From: JACKOF01 sp041571855
Lineage (GTDB): Bacteria; Pseudomonadota; Gammaproteobacteria; Pseudomonadales; Porticoccaceae
Direction: 5' to 3'
DNA length: 9,259 nucleotides
NCBI GenBank assembly: GCA_041571855.1
Contig: JBFFTH010000074.1
Span: 1-9,259 of the forward strand
Shown one piece after another: positions 1 through 6,563 of this stretch. Position 1 is the first letter of the stretch, and every line of letters begins with the position of its first letter. The notes below the pieces were generated by a model. It saw only the letters and a program-made list of their open reading frames with translations, did no database searches and had not been told where the DNA came from. A program made the translations under genes and the position numbers.

Positions 1-378
1 AACCCAGGGATCATCGCAACCACTCTTTTCATACCTGCGTTGTTCTGATTGCATCAGGCTTTCGGGATTCCACCGGGTATTGCTCATAAACGTGAACGCG
101 ACGGGCAATTCAACCACGTTCAAGGTCACTTTCCAGTCAGCAGAGGTTGCACCTGGGCTGGAATAGATGCGGCTGATCGTTTCTCTGCCATTGACATCTT
201 TCCATCCGGTGCCCTCCTGATACACCAGTACATAGTCATTGAGACTCCAATCCAACACTTCGCTCGCTTCAGCAACGGCCCGCTGACAGAATGTTGAAAG
301 CGTCGTCAAAAAAACCAGCAACACCAGTATTGCAACCCGGGTTCCAGGCACCATTGGCCTGCTTTCAGGGATCAGCAT
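1..378 (-). CDS. Secreted protein of unknown function, 5' part only (runs off the left edge)
   Basis: This open frame has no stop before the window edge: 126 codons are visible from the ATG at 376-378. I chose that start because a GGAGG lies 9 nt upstream (388-392); a second in-frame ATG at 352-354 has only a weak ribosome site. The N-terminus looks like an exported signal sequence: an arginine before a hydrophobic run (AILVLLVFLTTLSTF), then a likely signal peptidase I site after AVA. The mature part contains the stretches LDWSLNDYVLVYQEG and GWKDVNGRETISRIY and is rich in Trp and Tyr. I do not recognise the family. The frame overlaps the end of the preceding lipoprotein gene by 14 nt, so the two are probably co-translated. 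Inference: a periplasmic or envelope protein working with its two lipoprotein neighbours. The reading frame and export signal are well supported; the function is unknown. Confidence 0.7.
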   Translation of the reverse strand, partial: MLIPESRPMVPGTRVAILVLLVFLTTLSTFCQRAVAEASEVLDWSLNDYVLVYQEGTGWKDVNGRETISRIYSSPGATSADWKVTLNVVELPVAFTFMSNTRWNPESLMQSEQRRYEKSGCDDPWV

Positions 379-1240
379 GCCTTGCTACCTCCATCATCGC
401 GTTACAATTCAATTGATCCAAAGACGTCACAGCATTCTGGGGAATACCGGTAAATACCGTCTCCTTCCAGGCAATGGCTTTATCGACAATACCGAACAAG
501 ATACCCGAACGCTGATAGGTCCAAACATCCAGCGAGCCCTCGTTTTGTTTGCGATCAGGCGAGCCCATGGAGGTGAGAAGGTTATCACTGGATTCCCCCA
601 GCGCCAGGCCCGCAGCAACTCGCTGGTAATGCAGCTTATCCCCAGCGGCTTTTTTGTCCCGCTGGGCACCCCCTGCTATCCGGTCAACGACGTAAATGGG
701 CAGGAAAACAGCAATTATGGGAAGGTAGGTAGCAGCCTCCGCCATTTCTGCTGCACTCATAGAATCGTGCCCCTCAGGCCACGGATAGCTGGCTTGCGGA
801 TCATAGTCGCCATTGAGTTCATTTTGGCCCCTCAGCCAGCTCACGAACGGAGATATTTGTCTCTCCAGAGACCAGCTTTTCTCAGCGCTGTCATATCTCG
901 CTGAAACCCAACAGCGAGCGAAATCGGTAACTTGCTGGTTGAGTAGCAGGGAAACCAGCTGCTGATTCTCAAAATAGACACCAAACAATAAATTGGTGCG
1001 GGGAAACCTGCCCTCGACGTATTGATAGAGGGTTCCGCCTTCATGCAGTTCGAACGAGTGTTTCTGGTAAGGCAGGATGGGCTCCAGGACAGTTGCTGGC
1101 GACTGACCTACCTGCAGGGAGGTCAACCATTGCGCCTGTATATTGACAGCCTGATCGGTCTGGTCTCTAGTAGCTGGCCTGGAACCTGCACATCCGTGAA
1201 GCAAGGCCGCGACAATCATAAAACAACATAATTTTTTCAC
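365..1240 (-). CDS. Lipoprotein with two putative BamE/SmpA-like modules
   Basis: A 291-residue protein starting at a GTG (1238-1240), preceded by a GAGG-type ribosome site and only 3 nt after the stop of the DUF2846-like gene. The N-terminus MKKLCCFMIVAALLHGC is a classical type II signal peptide with lipobox LLHGC, lipidated on Cys17. Residues about 36-102 (VGQSPATVLEPI, then Tyr-rich and FGVYFENQQLVSLL) and about 210-263 (LGESSDNLLTSMGSPDRK, VWTYQ, FGIVDK) both resemble the pattern of the BamE/SmpA fold: xxGxxxxxVxxxLGxP, then WxY and a strand ending. Between them lies a Trp- and Pro-rich linker and a hydrophobic segment (about 172-185, YLPIIAVFLPIYVV) followed by a charged run. That segment could touch the membrane. 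No enzyme motif is visible. Inference: an outer-membrane or inner-membrane anchored lipoprotein with an assembly or binding role. The lipoprotein call is firm; the module assignment is by eye and tentative. Confidence 0.8.
   Translation of the reverse strand: MKKLCCFMIVAALLHGCAGSRPATRDQTDQAVNIQAQWLTSLQVGQSPATVLEPILPYQKHSFELHEGGTLYQYVEGRFPRTNLLFGVYFENQQLVSLLLNQQVTDFARCWVSARYDSAEKSWSLERQISPFVSWLRGQNELNGDYDPQASYPWPEGHDSMSAAEMAEAATYLPIIAVFLPIYVVDRIAGGAQRDKKAAGDKLHYQRVAAGLALGESSDNLLTSMGSPDRKQNEGSLDVWTYQRSGILFGIVDKAIAWKETVFTGIPQNAVTSLDQLNCNAMMEVARHADP
388..392 (-). promoter_or_regulatory. Ribosome binding site deciding the start of the left-edge secreted protein
   Basis: On the minus strand this reads GGAGG, 9 nt before the ATG at 376-378. 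It lies inside the 3' end of the upstream lipoprotein gene. It favours the 378 start over the internal ATG at 354. Confidence 0.55.
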
Positions 1241-1243
1241 TGG

Positions 1244-1699
1244 CTAGCCCTCGATCGCAATCAGTCTCGTTTGTTGAATTTCTTTTTCACCCACTTCGTT
1301 AGGCACCACTCGAAAATCCAGCTCGGTAATTAACGACATGCGAAATATGTAGCGCAGATAGTATCTGCGTCCTGGTCGGGCATCAAATTCCAGTTTCCTC
1401 AGCACGCCACCGGTTAAATTCTCTCGAATCGAAAAGGATTGCGGACCGGGCTCAACTTCAAGATAGGTGAAGGCATTGACAGGTAATGGCGCCAACTTGC
1501 GCTCGCCCAGGTACAAATCGGCAGAGTGCACATAAGCATAGGTATGGGTCAGCAATATATCAGCTGGCGGCGCTGGCCGATAAACCAAAATCAGTGCCTT
1601 GCCTGAATCCTTGTGCGATACAAACGAGTATTTTTCACCGGTAGAAATACATCCAAGCAGTAACGCGAAAACAATGGCCAACAAAACCCTGTTTAACAT
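1244..1699 (-). CDS. DUF2846-like lipoprotein
   Basis: I place the start at the ATG at 1697-1699, which has GGAG upstream at normal spacing and gives a 151-residue protein. A longer frame from 1735 adds 12 residues without a ribosome site and would bury the signal peptide. The N-terminus MLNRVLLAIVFALLLGC is a type II signal peptide with lipobox LLGC, lipidated on Cys17. The mature part begins near residue 33 with GKALILVYRP, has a central LEVEPGPQSFSIRE stretch and a later RPGRRYYLRYIFR stretch. This succession (KALxxVYRP, 'evxPGxhxfs', 'xaGxxYYlr') is what I know from the DUF2846 family of proteobacterial exported proteins, whose function is unknown. It is the first gene of the three-gene exported set, followed after 3 nt by the larger lipoprotein. 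Its transcription start is not obvious; it may be read through from the tRNAs or have its own promoter in 1700-1888. Confidence 0.8.
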   Translation of the reverse strand: MLNRVLLAIVFALLLGCISTGEKYSFVSHKDSGKALILVYRPAPPADILLTHTYAYVHSADLYLGERKLAPLPVNAFTYLEVEPGPQSFSIRENLTGGVLRKLEFDARPGRRYYLRYIFRMSLITELDFRVVPNEVGEKEIQQTRLIAIEG

Positions 1700-1888
1700 C
1701 TCGCACTCCAAACAGGCAGCTGCCCAGAAACTCAATGAGAGCTACTTTTTTATCCTAGTTGATAAACTGCACCCAGGCCAGCGTAGCTGGATAGCAATCC
1801 CAAGTGGAATGTTGCAACACAGTTGAACGTCGCTAAAAGCAACAGATTGAGGGAATCTGACCCAAGTGAATTGTTTCTATAGTTTTAT
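1700..1888. other. Gene-free spacer between tRNA-Leu and the lipoprotein set
   Basis: No convincing gene is present in these 189 nt. It holds a small hairpin at 1843-1859, an imperfect direct repeat (1799-1813 and 1861-1875), a short palindrome GTTGCAAC (1811-1818) and a 5-bp hairpin at 1778-1790. A promoter for the lipoprotein genes is expected here, but I found no pair of boxes good enough to name. Confidence 0.6.
1843..1859 (-). terminator. Weak candidate terminator after tRNA-Leu
   Basis: Arms CAGATT and AATCTG form a 6-bp stem around a 5-nt loop, about 30 nt past the tRNA-Leu 3' end. On the minus strand it is followed by TTGCTTTTAG, an imperfect T-run. The stem is short and A/T-rich, so termination would be inefficient. 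The same sequence could instead be a repeat remnant. Confidence 0.25.
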
Positions 1889-1977
1889 TGGTGCCCGGGG
1901 CCGGGGTCGAACCGGCACGGAAGTTACCCTCCGAGGGATTTTAAGTCCCTTGCGTCTACCAATTTCGCCACCCGGGC
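1889..1977 (-). tRNA. tRNA-Leu (anticodon UAA)
   Basis: The 7-bp acceptor stem GCCCGGG/CCCGGGC closes the molecule, with discriminator A and an encoded CCA (1889-1891). The anticodon stem AGGGA/TCCCT holds loop CTTAAAA, which gives anticodon UAA reading UUA and UUG. The long variable arm (CGGAGGGTAACTTCCG region) is the class II arm expected of tRNA-Leu, and the T-arm GCCGG-TTCGACC-CCGGC is fully paired. It corresponds in position to leuZ of E. coli, which also follows tRNA-Cys after pgsA. It is 42 nt downstream of tRNA-Cys and is most likely cut from the same transcript. Confidence 0.97.
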
Positions 1978-2014
1978 CTTTGAGGATGGCATTGCGCCAG
2001 TTACTGATGATTTG

Positions 2015-2093
<79 letters not shown>

Positions 2094-2194
2094 TTTAATC
2101 TTTACCTGGTCTCATTAGACTTGCCCGGCGTTACTCAACATATAACTGACTAACGCTCCAAACAATCTACGAAACCGCATCGCTTGTTGTTTTA

Positions 2195-2237
2195 CTCGAC
2201 ACATACTGCGTATGCTTTACACAAACTTCGTGTCGAG
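2195..2237. repeat. Inverted repeat with nested hairpin in the tRNA leader
   Basis: Outer arms CTCGACAC (2195-2202) and GTGTCGAG (2230-2237) are perfect complements of 8 bp. Inside, CATAC-TGC-GTATG (2202-2214) forms a second 5-bp hairpin that shares one base with the outer arm. If transcription starts near 2245 this structure sits about 100 nt before the 5' end of tRNA-Cys. It could be a processing signal, a binding site for a dimeric protein, or simply leader RNA structure. The pairing is seen directly; the role is inferred. Confidence 0.5.
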
Positions 2238-2251
2238 ATTTGAGGTCGCGC

Positions 2252-2280
2252 ATTCTAACCGAGAGATCAATGAAATAACA
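2252..2280 (-). promoter_or_regulatory. Candidate promoter for the tRNA-Cys / tRNA-Leu transcript
   Basis: On the minus strand a TAGAAT box (2252-2257) is followed at once by GCGCGACC, a G/C-rich discriminator of the kind found at stable-RNA promoters under stringent control. The -35 region near 2275-2280 (TGTTAT) is poor, which lowers confidence. The site lies just after pgsA and reads toward the tRNAs with about 150 nt of leader. Confidence 0.35.
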
Positions 2281-2323
2281 GCTTGAAAGTTAATTTCAGA
2301 CGATCGATCTGCGGGGGATGATC

Positions 2324-2884
2324 TTACTGTTGACTGCCGCTGAGCATCGGCCAGGCCGCGCGAAGGTACATGACCATTGACCAGAGTGTTAGCACTGCAG
2401 CGATATACAGAAGAATCAGCCCCAAATTGATGAACAGCGGATATTTTGAGGGATCCGTGGCAAGCAGAGCCGCAATGGCGATCATTTGCAACGCCGTTTT
2501 GACCTTGCCGACGTATGAAACAGCGACGTTTGTGCGCTGCCCTATTTCGGCCATCCATTCGCGAAGTGCAGAAATAACGATTTCACGCCCGATAATGACA
2601 ATGGTCGGGAGGGTAAAAATAACAGTGGGCTGGCTTTGCAAGAGCACCAGCAGCGCAGATGCGACAATAAGCTTGTCAGCGACGGGATCCAGGAAGGCGC
2701 CAAAAGGGGTCTGCTGGTCCAGCTTTCTGGCCAGATAGCCATCCAGCCAATCGGTTCCAGCCGCGAGACCAAAAATAGCAGCACTGACCAGATAGCGCCC
2801 TTCCCAGGGCAGATAAAAGACGACCACAAACAACGGAATAAAGGCAATGCGGATAAGAGTTAATATGTTTGGCAAATTCCACAT
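2324..2884 (-). CDS. pgsA: CDP-diacylglycerol--glycerol-3-phosphate 3-phosphatidyltransferase (PGP synthase)
   Basis: This inner-membrane enzyme joins CDP-diacylglycerol and glycerol-3-phosphate to make phosphatidylglycerophosphate, the committed step to phosphatidylglycerol and cardiolipin. The 186 residues match the usual size (E. coli about 182). The CDP-alcohol phosphotransferase motif D-x2-DG-x2-AR-x8-G-x3-D-x3-D is complete: Asp45, Asp48, Gly49, Ala52-Arg53, Gly62, Asp66 and Asp70. Several hydrophobic segments are visible (about 8-25, 31-44, 72-83, 88-106, 132-143, 152-175). The N-terminus MWNLPNILTLIRI is typical of the family. It sits 88 nt after uvrC, as in many gammaproteobacteria. 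The ribosome site is weak (GGGGTG, rather far upstream), but no better start exists because an in-frame stop lies close upstream. Confidence 0.96.
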   Translation of the reverse strand: MWNLPNILTLIRIAFIPLFVVVFYLPWEGRYLVSAAIFGLAAGTDWLDGYLARKLDQQTPFGAFLDPVADKLIVASALLVLLQSQPTVIFTLPTIVIIGREIVISALREWMAEIGQRTNVAVSYVGKVKTALQMIAIAALLATDPSKYPLFINLGLILLYIAAVLTLWSMVMYLRAAWPMLSGSQQ

Positions 2885-2972
2885 CAGGCGAACACCCCAT
2901 TAATTTTGATATTTCTTATAATCGAGGCCTTCAGAACCGATTCAGGCTTACTCATTCTACAACAACCTCACG

Positions 2973-4796
2973 TTACCGATTGTGGAGAGCGCTGTAAATA
3001 GCCTCTGCAACCTTTCGGTTGATTGATGGCACCCGCATCAGTTCAGCTACGCTGGCCTGCTCCACTTCCTGGAAACCACCAAAAAAACGCAGTAATTCCC
3101 GTCTGCGCTTGGGGCCAACACCTGAAATTCCCTCCAGTGGCGAAGTCCTGCGCTTTTTGTCGCGCCGCTGGCGGTGACCGGTAATGGCAAAGCGATGCGC
3201 CTCGTCCCGGACCTGTTGTATCAGCAATAATCCGGCTGATTTGATATTCAATTCAATCTCCCTGGCGCCCGTTGTCAGCAGCAGGGTTTCAAAACCCTGT
3301 TTGCGCGTCGTACCCTTGGCTACCCCGACGACAGTAACCCCGATGACACCCAGTTCATCAAGCACTGCCACAGCACGTCGCAGTTGCCCCTTGCCTCCAT
3401 CGATCAGCAGAATATCCGGCATCGGGCTTTTGCCCTTCTGAAGCCGGATATAACGGCGTTTTATCGCCTGCTCCATGGCAGCATAATCATCCCCCGCTTC
3501 AACACCATCGATGTTAAAGCGACGGTAATCGGACTTCAGCGCACCCTCGCGACTGAAGACCACACAGGAAGCAACGGTAGCTTCACCGCTGCTGTGGCTG
3601 ATATCGAAACATTCGATTCTTTCCGGCAGTTCTTCCAGCTTCAGCGAGCTGCGAAGGGCTTCAAAGCGCTGCAACAGGGATTGTTTTTCCGCCAGCCTTG
3701 CCGCCAGATTCTCGTCTGCTGTTTTCTGTGCCAGCTGCAACCATTTTTGCCGCCGCCCGCGCGTGCGATTTTTTAGCATGACACTGCGCCCCGCCGCTTC
3801 AGATAGGGCAGCTGAGATAAGTTCATGTTCCTCGATCGCACTACCCAGGACAACTTCGTGCGGGAAATCGCCTTGACCGTTTTCACGCAAATAAAACTGG
3901 GGTAAAAAGTCGTTGAGAATATCAGCGGCACTGACAGCCAGCGGTGCTTTTGGATAAAAACTGCGACTGCCCAGAATACGGCCGTGGCGAATAAACAGCA
4001 TGTGCACACAAGCCTTATCGCCAACCAGTGCTGTAGCGATGACATCGACATTGGCCTGCCCTGATTCGACGACTTGCTCGGACTGAATTGTGCGCAGCGC
4101 GCGAATCTGATCGCGAAGTTCTGCCGCCTCTTCATACTTTTGGGCTGCTGCCGCCTGTTCCATATCAACAGCGAGCTCACGTAACAGGGAGTTGTCGCCA
4201 CCCTCAAGAAACATTCGCGTATGACGCACATCTCGTTGATAGTCAGCCTCGCTCACAAGACCAACACAGGGGGCCGTGCAACGCTTGATCTGGTACTGCA
4301 GGCAGGGCCGCGAGCGGTTTTTGAATACGCTGTCCTCACACTGTCGCACCCGGAACGTTTTCTGGAGAAAATTCATGCTCTCGCGAACGGCCTGTATACC
4401 AGGATAGGGTCCAAAATAGGATCCCTTGCGCCTCTTGACGCCGCGGTGGAAAGCCAGTCGCGGATAGGTGTCCCTGTCTGACAGAAAAATATAAGGATAG
4501 GATTTATCATCCCGCAGGAGAATATTAAACGGCGGACGATGCTGTTTAATCAGGTTTTGCTCAAGTATCAGCGCTTCAACTTCGGTGCGGGTGATGGTGA
4601 CATTTATATCGGTGATTTTCGATACCAGGGCCTGGGTTTTCACCGACAGACCTGAATTGCGGAAATAACTGCCGACGCGTTTACGCAGGTTTTTGGCCTT
4701 GCCAACATAAAGCACCGTGCCCTTTTCATCCAGCATCTGGTAGATGCCAGGGGCCTGGGTAAGGTTTTTTATAAAAGGTTGATGATCAAATGGCAT
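2973..4796 (-). CDS. uvrC: UvrABC excinuclease subunit C
   Basis: UvrC makes both incisions beside bulky DNA lesions after UvrB is loaded. All domains are present in 607 residues (E. coli 610): the GIY-YIG nuclease (GIY at 17-19, YVG at 30-32, Glu in TEVEALILE near 72-79) for the 3' cut; a four-cysteine motif (Cys153, 165, 173, 177) equivalent to the iron-sulfur ligands reported for E. coli UvrC; a UVR domain (about 204-239) that contacts UvrB; the RNase H-like nuclease with Asp398 (FDIS), Asp466 (LIDGG) and His534 (DEAHR) for the 5' cut; and C-terminal helix-hairpin-helix motifs (GISGVGPKRR at 556-565 and the VPSINRKVAEAI region). It follows the GacA/UvrY regulator after 45 nt. The start ATG has only a weak ribosome site, but the N-terminal alignment to the family (PGIYQM at residue 16) supports it. 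Confidence 0.98.
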   Translation of the reverse strand: MPFDHQPFIKNLTQAPGIYQMLDEKGTVLYVGKAKNLRKRVGSYFRNSGLSVKTQALVSKITDINVTITRTEVEALILEQNLIKQHRPPFNILLRDDKSYPYIFLSDRDTYPRLAFHRGVKRRKGSYFGPYPGIQAVRESMNFLQKTFRVRQCEDSVFKNRSRPCLQYQIKRCTAPCVGLVSEADYQRDVRHTRMFLEGGDNSLLRELAVDMEQAAAAQKYEEAAELRDQIRALRTIQSEQVVESGQANVDVIATALVGDKACVHMLFIRHGRILGSRSFYPKAPLAVSAADILNDFLPQFYLRENGQGDFPHEVVLGSAIEEHELISAALSEAAGRSVMLKNRTRGRRQKWLQLAQKTADENLAARLAEKQSLLQRFEALRSSLKLEELPERIECFDISHSSGEATVASCVVFSREGALKSDYRRFNIDGVEAGDDYAAMEQAIKRRYIRLQKGKSPMPDILLIDGGKGQLRRAVAVLDELGVIGVTVVGVAKGTTRKQGFETLLLTTGAREIELNIKSAGLLLIQQVRDEAHRFAITGHRQRRDKKRRTSPLEGISGVGPKRRRELLRFFGGFQEVEQASVAELMRVPSINRKVAEAIYSALHNR

Positions 4797-4841
4797 TGAT
4801 AAATTTTAGCTCAGCCTCGCCAAGACTCTTGATAAACACCT

Positions 4842-5498
4842 TCACTGAATCTGAAAGGGGTCTATGAGACCGGTTCTCACTGCCGCAAGCGTCAGCTCTA
4901 CATCATTGGCTGCGCCCACCTTCTCGTAGATGCGGTATTTATAGGTGTTGACCGTTTTCGGACTGACGTTAAGGCGGCTTGCTATCTGGTTGGCGCGCTG
5001 TCCGCTGGTTATCATTTCCGCGACCTGTAACTCACGCTCAGAAAGCGTCGAGAATGGGGACTGCGAAATACCCTTGTTGAGTTGATTGCTCACCATCATC
5101 TGCGCCAGGGACGGGCTGATGAAGACTTTTCCCTTTGTAACAGTTGCGATTGCATCGCTGATCTCGCCGGCATCCGACTTTTTGGTGATATAACCTGAAG
5201 CGCCGGCATTGAGAAGCAGCGAGGGGTAGATGTCATCGCTGAAAGCGCTGACGACAATCACTTTGGTCGCACCTTTGTAGGCCAAAATCCTGCGGGTCGC
5301 CTCCAAACCGCCCATCCCGGGCATGCGAATATCCATAAACACGATATCTGGTCGCAGTTCACGTACCAAAAGAATGGCCTGCTCGCCACTATTTGCCTGA
5401 CCGACCACTTCCTGGTCCGTCAACTCTGACAGCATGCGGCAGATGCCAAGGCGAACCAGATCGTGGTCATCGACGACCAGAACTTTTTTTATTCCCAC
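4842..5498 (-). CDS. uvrY: GacA/UvrY-type response regulator (LuxR/NarL family)
   Basis: This is the transcription factor of a BarA/UvrY (GacS/GacA) type two-component system, which in gammaproteobacteria drives CsrB/RsmZ-type small RNAs. The receiver domain shows Asp10-Asp11, the phospho-acceptor Asp56 (FMDIRMPG), Ser84 and Lys106. The C-terminal LuxR helix-turn-helix spans about 149-212 (LSERELQ, NQIASRLNVSPKTVNTYKYRI, DVELT). I start at the GTG at 5496-5498, which gives 218 residues, the length of E. coli UvrY, and places the first strand (KKVLVVDD) as in the family. An AGGGA lies just upstream, closer than ideal. A TTG at 5526-5528, directly after the murB stop, would add 10 residues. The uvrY-uvrC-pgsA order is classic; what is unusual is that murB abuts it. 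The sensor kinase is not in this window. Confidence 0.93.
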   Translation of the reverse strand: MGIKKVLVVDDHDLVRLGICRMLSELTDQEVVGQANSGEQAILLVRELRPDIVFMDIRMPGMGGLEATRRILAYKGATKVIVVSAFSDDIYPSLLLNAGASGYITKKSDAGEISDAIATVTKGKVFISPSLAQMMVSNQLNKGISQSPFSTLSERELQVAEMITSGQRANQIASRLNVSPKTVNTYKYRIYEKVGAANDVELTLAAVRTGLIDPFQIQ

Positions 5499-5528
5499 AA
5501 TTCCCTGTGACCTCTTTGCTGACTTCAA

Positions 5529-6563
5529 TTAACGATACACTCTCGGCTCGATTTCCAACTTTACGCCAAAACGTTTTTTCACGGACTCTGAGATTTGCTC
5601 CGCCAGCGTTAACAGTTCCTCACCGGTTCCGCCATTATTCACCAAAACCAGTGCCTGCTTATGGTGCACACCGACATTGCCCACCTGCTTGCCTCGCCAA
5701 CCACACTGCTCAACGAGCCAGCCCGCTGCCAGTTTTTGCTCTTGCTCGCCGTGTGGATAGCAGACAATGCCGGGGAAGATTTTTCGCAGTTCCTCTGCCT
5801 TGCGGGCTGAAACCACCGGGTTTTTAAAAAAGCTGCCCGCGTTGGGCGTTTCCGATGGCTGAGGCAATTTACTTCGCCTGACCCGGCAGACGGTCTCGGC
5901 GACAACCGCCGGTGTCAACGCCACCGATTCAGGTAATGCCGAGATGGCATCACGCAGGGCCGGGTAATCCAGCCGCAGATTGGGCCGGGTGGATAAGTTG
6001 AGACGTAACCTGGTGATGATCAGCTGGTCTTTGAGTTGTCGTTTGAAGATGCTGTCGCGGTAACCAAATTCACAATCCCGGGCGCTGAGAGTAACCTCCT
6101 TGCCTGAGGCGATATCGAAGGCTTGAAGTGAGTGAAAGATGTCCTTCAGTTCGACGCCATAGGCACCGATATTCTGGATCGGAGCGGCGCCTGCAAGCCC
6201 CGGGATCAGGGACAGGTTTTCCAGTCCGTACCAGCCCTTTTCAAGTGCGTGCTCCACCAGCTGATGCCAGTTTTCACCAGCGGCAACGTCAACCTGCACC
6301 TGGTCGTCCTGCTGAGCGTGCAGCTCTATCCCGTCAAGGCCGATATGAATCACCAGCCCGGCAATATTGCCGGCAAAAACCACATTGCTGCCACCACCAA
6401 GGACAGTAATCGGCAACCCACGCTCGGTGGCAAAATCCACCGCGAGCTGCAATTGCTCGCAGTGGTTAATGCGACAGTAATACTCAGCCTTTGCCGGCAG
6501 CGCCAGGGTATTCAGCGGCTGCAGGTTGTGATTGCGACGAAATTCTATCACTTGAGTAGCCAT
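5529..6563 (-). CDS. murB: UDP-N-acetylenolpyruvoylglucosamine reductase
   Basis: MurB is the cytoplasmic FAD enzyme that uses NADPH to reduce UDP-GlcNAc-enolpyruvate to UDP-MurNAc, the second committed step of peptidoglycan precursor synthesis. I start at the ATG at 6561-6563 (344 residues; E. coli 342) because the distance to the LQPLNT stretch then fits the family; an ATG at 6576-6578 would add 5 residues. Numbered from the longer start, the FAD-binding motifs GGGSNV (61-66) and PGLAGAAPIQNIGAYG (126-141) are intact. So are the YRDS motif (173-176), the general acid Ser249 in NAGSFFKNP and the catalytic Glu344 in LEIEP. These features are of type I MurB, as in E. coli and Pseudomonas. The gene overlaps the end of the phosphatase gene by 16 nt, which implies translational coupling. 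Confidence 0.97.
   Translation of the reverse strand: MATQVIEFRRNHNLQPLNTLALPAKAEYYCRINHCEQLQLAVDFATERGLPITVLGGGSNVVFAGNIAGLVIHIGLDGIELHAQQDDQVQVDVAAGENWHQLVEHALEKGWYGLENLSLIPGLAGAAPIQNIGAYGVELKDIFHSLQAFDIASGKEVTLSARDCEFGYRDSIFKRQLKDQLIITRLRLNLSTRPNLRLDYPALRDAISALPESVALTPAVVAETVCRVRRSKLPQPSETPNAGSFFKNPVVSARKAEELRKIFPGIVCYPHGEQEQKLAAGWLVEQCGWRGKQVGNVGVHHKQALVLVNNGGTGEELLTLAEQISESVKKRFGVKLEIEPRVYR

Larger units (their letters stand above)
2094..2323. other. Gene-free spacer between pgsA and tRNA-Cys
   Basis: These 230 nt contain no credible coding frame and no tRNA-Gly. On the minus strand they hold a candidate stable-RNA promoter (-10 at 2252-2257) and an inverted repeat (2195-2237) that would lie in the leader of the tRNA transcript. 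I see no strong terminator for the pgsA operon. Confidence 0.6.

Noticed and set aside
49..297. Plus-strand open frame of 82 codons at the left edge
   Set aside because: It lies opposite the secreted-protein frame, which has a signal peptide and ribosome site; this one has neither.
377..904. Plus-strand open frame of 175 codons opposite the large lipoprotein gene
   Set aside because: It is a shadow of the minus-strand gene: no ribosome site, no recognisable motif, and the minus strand has a lipobox and fits the operon.
1244..1735. Longer version of the DUF2846-like protein starting at 1735
   Set aside because: The extra 12 residues precede the signal peptide and have no ribosome site, whereas the ATG at 1699 has GGAG at normal spacing.
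1778..1790. CCAGC-GTA-GCTGG hairpin upstream of the lipoprotein genes
   Set aside because: The stem is only 5 bp and no T-run follows on either strand, so it is not a credible terminator or operator.
2139..2165. Possible promoter (TTGTTT / TATATG on the minus strand) nearer to tRNA-Cys
   Set aside because: The spacer is only 15 nt and there is no G/C-rich discriminator right after the box, so the site at 2252-2257 is preferred.
2885..2972. TATAAG-like -10 box in the uvrC-pgsA gap on the minus strand
   Set aside because: No acceptable -35 box lies at 16-18 nt, so a separate pgsA promoter cannot be supported by eye.
5393..5827. Plus-strand open frame of 144 codons across the murB/uvrY junction
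   Set aside because: It crosses two well-supported genes on the opposite strand and its composition (Pro- and Arg-rich, no motif) is that of an antisense shadow.
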